NCBI RefSeq assembly: GCF_932294415.1
Contig: NC_065535.1
Span: forward strand, 10,039,282 to 10,103,281
DNA length: 64,000 nucleotides
From: Quercus robur
Taxonomy: Eukaryota; Streptophyta; Magnoliopsida; Fagales; Fagaceae
Reading direction: 5' to 3'
Part shown: positions 57,898 to 64,000 of the stretch, one piece after another
Numbering within the stretch: position 1 is the stretch's first letter
Layout: every line of letters starts with the position of its first letter
Translations under genes and position numbers: made by a program
Notes under the pieces: generated by a model
The model's database searches: none
What the model saw: only the letters and a program-made list of their open reading frames with translations
What the model was told of the DNA's origin: nothing

Positions 57898-60139
57898 TTA
57901 TTTATATATATTTTTTGATAAGCTGCATATTCATTCAAAGAAATTACGAAGGAAAACAAGAGGGGGTATCTCCCTTACAAACTACCTCAATGGCAGGGGG
58001 GAGCATACCTTCAGAAAAACAAAATGATTGCATATAGTTCAAAGTAAATCTTGCAGGTACATGGGCTGCAAAGTTGCTACTCCTACGCACCCAACCAATC
58101 TACAAGAAGAAAAACAAGAAGATAAATTACGGATATTGAGAATGGGTGTGTCAACAGACCATCTAGGAGTCTGATCAGGGTGGTTCAAAGCATCAAAGCA
58201 TATTTTTGAGTCTCCCTCGAACATGATAGAGTACCAGCGGTTTTGGATGGCGAGATGGAAAGCCCAAAGAAGTGCTAGAGATTCTGCTTGTAAAGAAGGA
58301 CCGAGTTGATGAACTTTTCCCCAAATGAAGAGCACCTTTCCAAGGTGATTTCGGGCAACCACAGCTAGAGCAGACTTTGATGAGTTTAAGGCCGCATCCA
58401 CATTAATTTTGATATGATCTGGCAGAGGAGGTGATCAGGAGGTAGAGCATGATCTCTAGATGGGGTTGCTAGTTGGGGCGAAAACTTTAGAGATTTCTTG
58501 AAACCTTGCTTGCACACGAACCTTGGCATTAATCAGGTTAGCTTGCTCTTGTTTGAAAAGCTTGTGGTTTCTAGAATTCCAGATTTCATCCATGATGAGT
58601 GCCATGTTTAGAGTTATAGTCCATTGCTCATTTGCTGGAATTGGTGCATCAAGTGGGTTAATGATGAACTTTAAGATGTCTTCACTTGAGGTAAGTGGTG
58701 CAGTATCAATCCTGATGCCCCACCCTACAACTGCCCAAAGGGCTCTGGCAAATTGACATTCTAAAAAAAGGTGGGTGCTGCTCTCAACTTCATTGTTGCA
58801 AAAAGTGCAAGCCAAGTCTATATGTTGTATTCTTCGTTGGAGATTCTCTCTTGTGGGAATGACATTGGCTCCGATCCTCCATAAAAACATTTTCAGGCGT
58901 TCCAAAAGCCTCGCTTTCCATAAATTCTTCCAAAGGGAGTTAACTGGGCTTCCATCATGGACCTAGGTAAAAGCCACACCATGAACAGATTTTACATTAA
59001 AAGTTCCCTTGGGGTCAGGTAGCCAAATGAGCCTATCTTGCTTGGGTGGTGTGGGAATGGGATTGAGAGGATTTCCTATGCAACTTTAGCTGAAAAGACT
59101 TCCTTTACCATGTCTTCATCCCAAGCTTTAAAGGTGTGGTCAATGAGATGGTGTGCCTTGATGGGGAGCTGCAGGTAGTCATTTATCCCTGGCTTCGGCT
59201 TAAAATCCTCAATCCAAGGCACCCACGGATTAGCCCATATGTTAATGGATTTCCCATCTCCTAACAGGAAGCAAGCTCATTTTTCAATCAACTTCTTTGC
59301 TCTCTCTATCACACGCCATGTAGGAGAAGCAAATTTACTTGGCTTTAATCTAAGCCAATCCTCCTTAACTTTATACTTCGACCGCAACACTTCCATACAT
59401 AGGCTTTGTTTGCCAGAAGCCACAATCCAAGCAAACTTGGCTAGAAGTGCTTCATTAACTTCTCTTGTTTTTTTGAAGCCGAGACCACCTACACATCTTG
59501 GTTGACATAGCTTGTTCCACCCTTTCCAAGCAATGTATCTACCTTCCTTCTCTTTGGGTTTCCACCAAAACCTTCTAGAGAGCAAGTCCAATTTGTCACA
59601 ATTCCTAACAGGTACATCAAAGGAGAAAGAGGGTAAATAGGTATAGCTTGGGTTACCGAGTTTATAAGTGTGCATCTACCTGCCCAAGATAAGCAATTGC
59701 TCCTCCAACCTGTTAATTTTGCCTCCAACTTGTCTTGCAAAAATTTAAAATCCTTAGAGGGTGATTTGGACAAAACAATGGTGTTCCAAGGTACACTGCA
59801 TCTTTTTTGAGTCTTTTCATGTTAAGTTGCTGCCTTATTGCTCTTCTGCTATTAGGGCCAGTATGCTTTGAGAAGAAAATCCCAGATTTGCCTCTATTAA
59901 TGCTTTGCCTTGACCATGTGCAGTACTTTTCTAGGCAATCAGCAAGCCTTTTTGCAACATTTCTTGTTGCTTTGGAAAAAAGGACTATGTCATCCGCATA
60001 CATAATGTGAGTTATGGCAGGTCCCCTTATGCTTGGTTTAGCACCACTAATGTTGCCATCTCTAAGCTCCTTACCCAGCATTCTTGATTGAACTTCCTGA
60101 CCCAAAATGAATAAATAAGGCGACAATGGGTCGCCTTAG
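57898..60139 (-). mobile_element. L1-type LINE relic (RT to RNase H)
   Basis: Minus-strand reading gives, in order: reverse transcriptase palm (GDPLSPYLFILGQ, then THIMYADDIVLFSKATR with the YADD core, about 59990-60120); the RT thumb/connection (LTGWRSNCLSWAGR, then RFWWKPKEKEGRYIAWKGW); GGLGFKKTREVNEALLAKF; a zinc-finger region (MFLWRIGANVIPTRENLQRR, CTFCNNEVESSTHLFLECQF); and an RNase H part (AESLALLWAFHLA, FEGDSKICFDAL). At least three frameshifts separate these. The 5' side stops abruptly at an (AT)n run at 60145, so the endonuclease part is missing. The A-rich 3' end is near 57898. Confidence 0.88.
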
Positions 60140-60142
60140 GGG

Positions 60143-60144
<2 letters not shown>

Positions 60145-60196
<52 letters not shown>
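60145..60196. repeat. (AT)n microsatellite
   Basis: About 50 bp of alternating TA at the truncated edge of the LINE. Similar tracts occur at 61705-61749 and 62212-62231. Confidence 0.9.
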
Positions 60197-60198
<2 letters not shown>

Positions 60199-60199
60199 T

Positions 60200-60990
60200 T
60201 GGCCAAGTTAAGGGGTTCAAATGAATCCCTGAGCTGGCTATAGCGCCACCCATGACGGTTGAACTAACTAAAACCCACATATACACATTGAAGTTGAAAA
60301 CTTGAAATTAAGTCTCTCTATTTGGGATATTTATAACGTTTGCTACCATGGTATGGAACTTTTTTTTTTTTTTTTGAGAAACGAATGCTATAGAAGTATA
60401 AAAGTATCTAATAGTATAAAACCAAATTCATTAATTATTAATTCAATGAATTAGATAACACAATACAATGCAGCTAAAAAATATATTATCTAAGCAACCA
60501 AATACTAGAAATAGCATATTGACTATTTTTGTTTTGGTTAACAACTAAGATATTAAATATTTAGAACATTTATTAACTTGTGCAAAAATTCATATCTATT
60601 TTAGCACAAACCTCTCAAAAAAAAAAATTTTAGCACAAGAACCTTTTTTTAAAAAATATTTTAAATAACCATTTTTCAAAAATACACCTACCATATTATT
60701 TATTACATTGTCTATTTCATTAACATGTCAATTTTTCTTGATTTTTTAATTTTTTACCTCTCTTCACATATCATAATCATTATCCATTCTCTTCTTTTAT
60801 TTTCGAAAAATGAAAAATAAAAAAAGTAAAAGTACATATACATGGTTACAATAATTGTTTAAATTTATACCAATACTGTAATTAAAATGGAAAAATGCTC
60901 TAAGAAATGAAACAAAATAAATTGAGAAAGTGTCAACGTGGACCTAACAAGAGTATATTAGTGAAATTTTATATAAAGAATCAAATAAAT
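60200..60990. other. Intergenic DNA
   Basis: AT-rich, with no supported genes or bounded repeats. Confidence 0.4.
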
Positions 60991-60992
60991 TA

Positions 60993-61161
60993 GAGAAATG
61001 AGATGTCTATAATATTTTTACAACAAATTCTAAGTGGCAGGTTGTTATTGATTGTTATTGTTGGGGTAAAAAAGTAATCTTAGTGTTAGTTTCAAATTTG
61101 AACCAATAACAACTAACCACTTGTGATTTGTTGTAAAAATATTGTAGACGTAGCATTTCTC
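60993..61161. mobile_element. Mutator-like MITE (169 bp), third clear copy
   Basis: Ends GAGAAATGAGATGTCTATAA and TTGTAGACGTAGCATTTCTC, with an exact 9-bp TSD AATAAATTA (60984-60992 and 61162-61170). Same length as the 14393 copy. Confidence 0.85.
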
Positions 61162-61307
61162 AATAAATTATACCCACAAAATGAAGATGAAATTTATTTT
61201 AAGAATTAAAAACCTGAAGAGATAAGTACAGACGTAGTCTCATGATCACTCTCTTAAAAAAAAAAACAAAATCTAATGTCCTATGCTACCCCAAGTCCCC
61301 ACCTCAA

Positions 61308-61499
61308 TTTGTTAAATGAATGAATGAAAAAGTTTAGGTATGCGATGTGACTCAGAATATAAAGCAATTACCAAGAATAAAATAAGAAGAAAGTAAAACA
61401 AAATTTGTTAAATGAATGAATGAAAAAGTTTAGGTATGCGATGTGACTCAGAATGTAAAGCAATTACCAAGAATAAAATAAGAAGAAAGTAAAACAAAA
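61308..61499. repeat. Near-perfect tandem duplication, 96-bp unit
   Basis: TTTGTTAAATGAATGAATGA starts both units (61308 and 61404). I see one substitution between them (AGAATATAAAG versus AGAATGTAAAG). Confidence 0.9.
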
Positions 61500-61700
61500 T
61501 AGCTAGAATAATGAGAAAGTTAAAGAAAGAAACAAAGGTTTTAGAGAAGTACTGAACCTGAGGAACATACTCAGAGAGGAGAAGAAGGTCCAAAGTGTGG
61601 CAGTTACAACAAAGCTTTATAAAAAGACCTCTTTTTATGCTTTAAATAGAAAGTGGGGCAAAATTTTCAGCAATTAGTACAAGAAAAATTGAGGTTTGAG

Positions 61701-61752
<52 letters not shown>

Positions 61753-62800
61753 TTTGATTTCAGTTTTTTTTTTTTTTTTTTTTTTTGGGATAAGCTTGAT
61801 ATCAATTGTTTGATTGAGAGAGAGAGAGAATGTGTTTTTTCAACTCCTTTGAACGACAGATTAATGAGTTCTACAATCTAAAACTCCCATAAAGAATATG
61901 AAAGGTTAGTTCCAACATAAAATTTCTTTGTTCTAATAGCTTTTGTAATTATTTGTTAAAATTTGTGGTTTAATTAAGGATTGAGATAAGGTGCACCATG
62001 TGCAATTGCTCTCAATGGCTGAGATTGAGAGATGAAAAAAAAAATCTTTCAATCTCAACCACTTAATTAAATAGATTAAAAACATTAAAAATTAAATGGT
62101 AAAAACTTTTTTTGAGAGGAAAATGCGTAAGTGATCCCTTAATTAATACTCTTGGGGAAAGAGATGTCTTTTTGGTTAGAAGTAATGTTACAGTACACAA
62201 CATTTTTTCACAATATATATATATATATATATTGAGAAACAAACTAGCTGCTAAACACACATACACACTTAATTACACTCTTTCACCAAGGTCAAACACA
62301 TTACTTAACCCAAAGTACCACTACATTAGTTATTTTTAGTCAACATGTTTTTTTAAGTTTTTATGTGGGCTCATCATTGCCATTATATTAGTATCTATCA
62401 TTCACAAATCATTATTCATTATTATGAAGGTTGTGTTTCGTTCGACGAAAAATATTTTTAAGTGAAAATATTTCAAGAAAAAAAAATATTTTTAAGTGTT
62501 TGGTTGCATTCCTAAAACTACCCCGAAAAATATTTCAAGTATTTGATTACATTCTTGAAAATGTTATGGAAATATATTTTCTACTATTTTCTCATATCTC
62601 AAGCATATATATAATTAAAAAAAAAAATAGATTAAAAAAATTGTGATTGGGAATTGGCAACGATTGGCCACTGGAGGAGACTGTGGGCGTTAGTAGGGGT
62701 GGTGTTTGGGCAGCAAACAGTGGGAATAGGAGGTAGAGATTCCGTCAATAAGTTTTTGGTAAAGCAAAAAAATGAAAGCGTAAATCAATTTTTGTCATAC
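61500..62800. other. Intergenic DNA with weak minus-strand promoter-like block
   Basis: On the minus strand 61640-61545 reads a TATA-like TTTTTATAAAGC followed by a CT-rich leader and a possible short frame (61408-61593). No domain or splice structure supports a gene. 62425-62620 resembles the TTTCGTTCGACGAAAAATATT type of MITE. Confidence 0.3.
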
Positions 62801-62803
62801 TTA

Positions 62804-63064
62804 GAGTGCGTTTGACGCACGTTTACGTTTCACCATTTTTTTTTTTTTTTTTTTTTTTTTGGTCAAGCAGTAACTTTTTGACTTTTCTGGTGTGAATAGT
62901 GCTTTTATGTACTGTTCATGAGTCCCACAAAATACACTTTTCAACAACTTTTTCATTAAAAATGGGTCCCACGATACTATTTACACATTTAAAAATTATT
63001 TTGCTACAGTGTTTTTCAGTTTTCAGTTTCAGTTTTCAGTTTTCAGCTGTATCCAAACGGACCC
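62804..63064. mobile_element. Tourist-like MITE (261 bp), reverse orientation
   Basis: Starts GAGTGCGTTTGACGCACG, ends GCTGTATCCAAACGGACCC, flanked by exact TTA (62801-62803 and 63065-63067). Same family as 56548-57078 but inverted, and inserted at a different point relative to the duplicated promoter. Confidence 0.72.
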
Positions 63065-63433
63065 TTAGTCTCTATTGTCATTTCTTTTTCCTTATGTCAT
63101 AAAAAAAACAAGGGAGGTTTTATAGCCACACAGCTTTGCCATTTTAGTAATAAAATAAGGCAGATCAAGTGAATTTATTCCCTAAGCATTAGGTACTGTA
63201 TTATTGTTTTTAGTAAATTTTTTCTTCTACTTTTACCATCCAAAAAATAATAATAATAATAATTCTTTTTTCTCTCAAAAAGAAAAAAAAAAGGTGTAAA
63301 CCCTCTCTTGCTTTTTTAAAAGCCTGTTCACAACAAGAAGTAACAAACAAACACTACACTCAAAGCTCAGTTTCTCGCTATTGCTATTGCTCTTGCTCTT
63401 TCTCTTTGCTAAGCTTCTCAGAGATAAACAACA

Positions 63434-63668
63434 ATGTCGGCGATATTTTCTCACTGTACACCTATCACCTCAGACAAAGCCGCCTCTCTCTCCTCCTCAT
63501 TTTCCGGTCACGATCTCTGGCGATCGGCCCAACTCCCCCGAAAGTTCTGCTCGACCATTTCGGTCTCTTCTCCGGCGAGCTCTCCGGCTTTACGATCATG
63601 GATCGCTTGCCAGATTTCCTCCTCCGCCGCCGCTACTTCGCCACTTTCTTCCTCCGTCAATGTCCAAG
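63434..63668 (+). CDS. First exon of unidentified gene, Ser-rich transit-peptide-like, continues off window
   Basis: The ATG sits in a good plant context (AACAATGTCGG) after a 5' leader that is conserved in the 57-kb duplicate. The frame gives MSAIFSHCTPITSDKAASLS followed by a Ser/Ala/Arg-rich, acid-poor stretch, as in chloroplast transit peptides. It reaches a possible donor after VNVQ at 63668 (AAG|GTCAAA, a weak consensus), and without splicing it stops at 63686-63688. Downstream sequence to 64000 looks like intron. Two other frames are also open here (63381-63749 and 63406-63699), so the frame choice rests on start context and composition. No domain is visible, so the product cannot be named. 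Confidence 0.5.
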
Positions 63669-64000
63669 GTCAAACGCATGTCTCTTAATCTTTCGTTGAT
63701 TACGAAGCTTTTTGTTTATAGTCTATCTGTTTGGGCCGATTCAATTTGATGTAGGGTTTATGGTGTTTGCTAATATGCTATAGAGGAAAGAAGAAAAAAA
63801 CTTGAATTTGGGTTTAAGAATTGGAAAATAGTTAAGAGAGGTATAGGAATCTTTGTGTTCGTTGGACAATGCATGTTTATCTGTATCTGTTATTTAGGCT
63901 CCTTGTAATGCATGTCGTGATAATTGGGGTTTCTGATTGAAATTGAACATTAATGGACCAAAAAGGTTTTGAATTTATTTCGTTTTTGTTAGGGTTTAAG

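Noticed and set aside
58523-60010. Plus-strand frames opposite the second LINE
   Set aside because: Antisense shadows; the minus strand shows clear reverse transcriptase and RNase H motifs.

Overview
This is nuclear DNA from a flowering plant. It is AT-rich, carries split genes with GT-AG introns, and is packed with plant transposon families: Tourist-like and Mutator-like MITEs, hAT elements, a Helitron, tRNA-derived SINEs, L1-type LINEs and LTR retroelements. The protein similarities and repeat style suggest a woody rosid, possibly Fagales (oak/chestnut group). That placement is inference; the taxon cannot be proved from the sequence alone.

Three complete protein genes and one gene running off the right edge are supported. 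A secreted GH5 endo-beta-1,4-mannanase (five exons, 421 aa) lies on the minus strand at 10368-13395. Two dihydroflavonol 4-reductase (DFR) genes follow in tandem on the plus strand: DFR-A at 36364-42967 (351 aa) and DFR-B at 47562-51671 (339 aa). Each has six exons, and the first five exons have identical lengths (118, 170, 195, 160, 193 nt). DFR catalyses the NADPH-dependent step from dihydroflavonols to leucoanthocyanidins, feeding anthocyanin and condensed-tannin synthesis. DFR-B keeps Asn133, the substrate-specificity residue. DFR-A has Arg there and a duplicated 14-residue C-terminal tail. At the right edge, 63434-63668 looks like the first exon of a gene with a Ser-rich, transit-peptide-like N-terminus. 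A decayed duplicate of its promoter and first exon lies 6.2 kb upstream (about 56370-57520).

Layout: 1-10 kb is a MITE field with nested and inverted elements and a LINE tail. 10.4-13.5 kb is the mannanase gene. 13.5-24.4 kb is AT-rich intergenic DNA with MITEs, tandem duplications and a Mutator-like element with long terminal inverted repeats. 25.0-35.1 kb is a stack of insertions that can be resolved by target-site duplications: a small Helitron interrupted by a complete 3.6-kb non-autonomous LTR retrotransposon (TSD CATGC), a 776-bp solo LTR (TSD ACAAA) and a 4.4-kb hAT transposon (TSD CCTTTAAG). The hAT element carries a dead transposase and a Copia-type solo LTR. The stack ends about 300 bp from the DFR-A start codon. 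43-47 kb, between the DFR genes, holds a tandem repeat broken by a MITE and a 5'-truncated LINE. 52-63 kb is intergenic with a second LINE and more MITEs.

No tRNA or rRNA gene, CRISPR array or bacterial-type system was seen. The strongest items for follow-up are the DFR-A active-site change, the nested stack beside it, an exon-like cargo with intact splice sites inside the LTR element, and the promoter/exon-1 duplicate.
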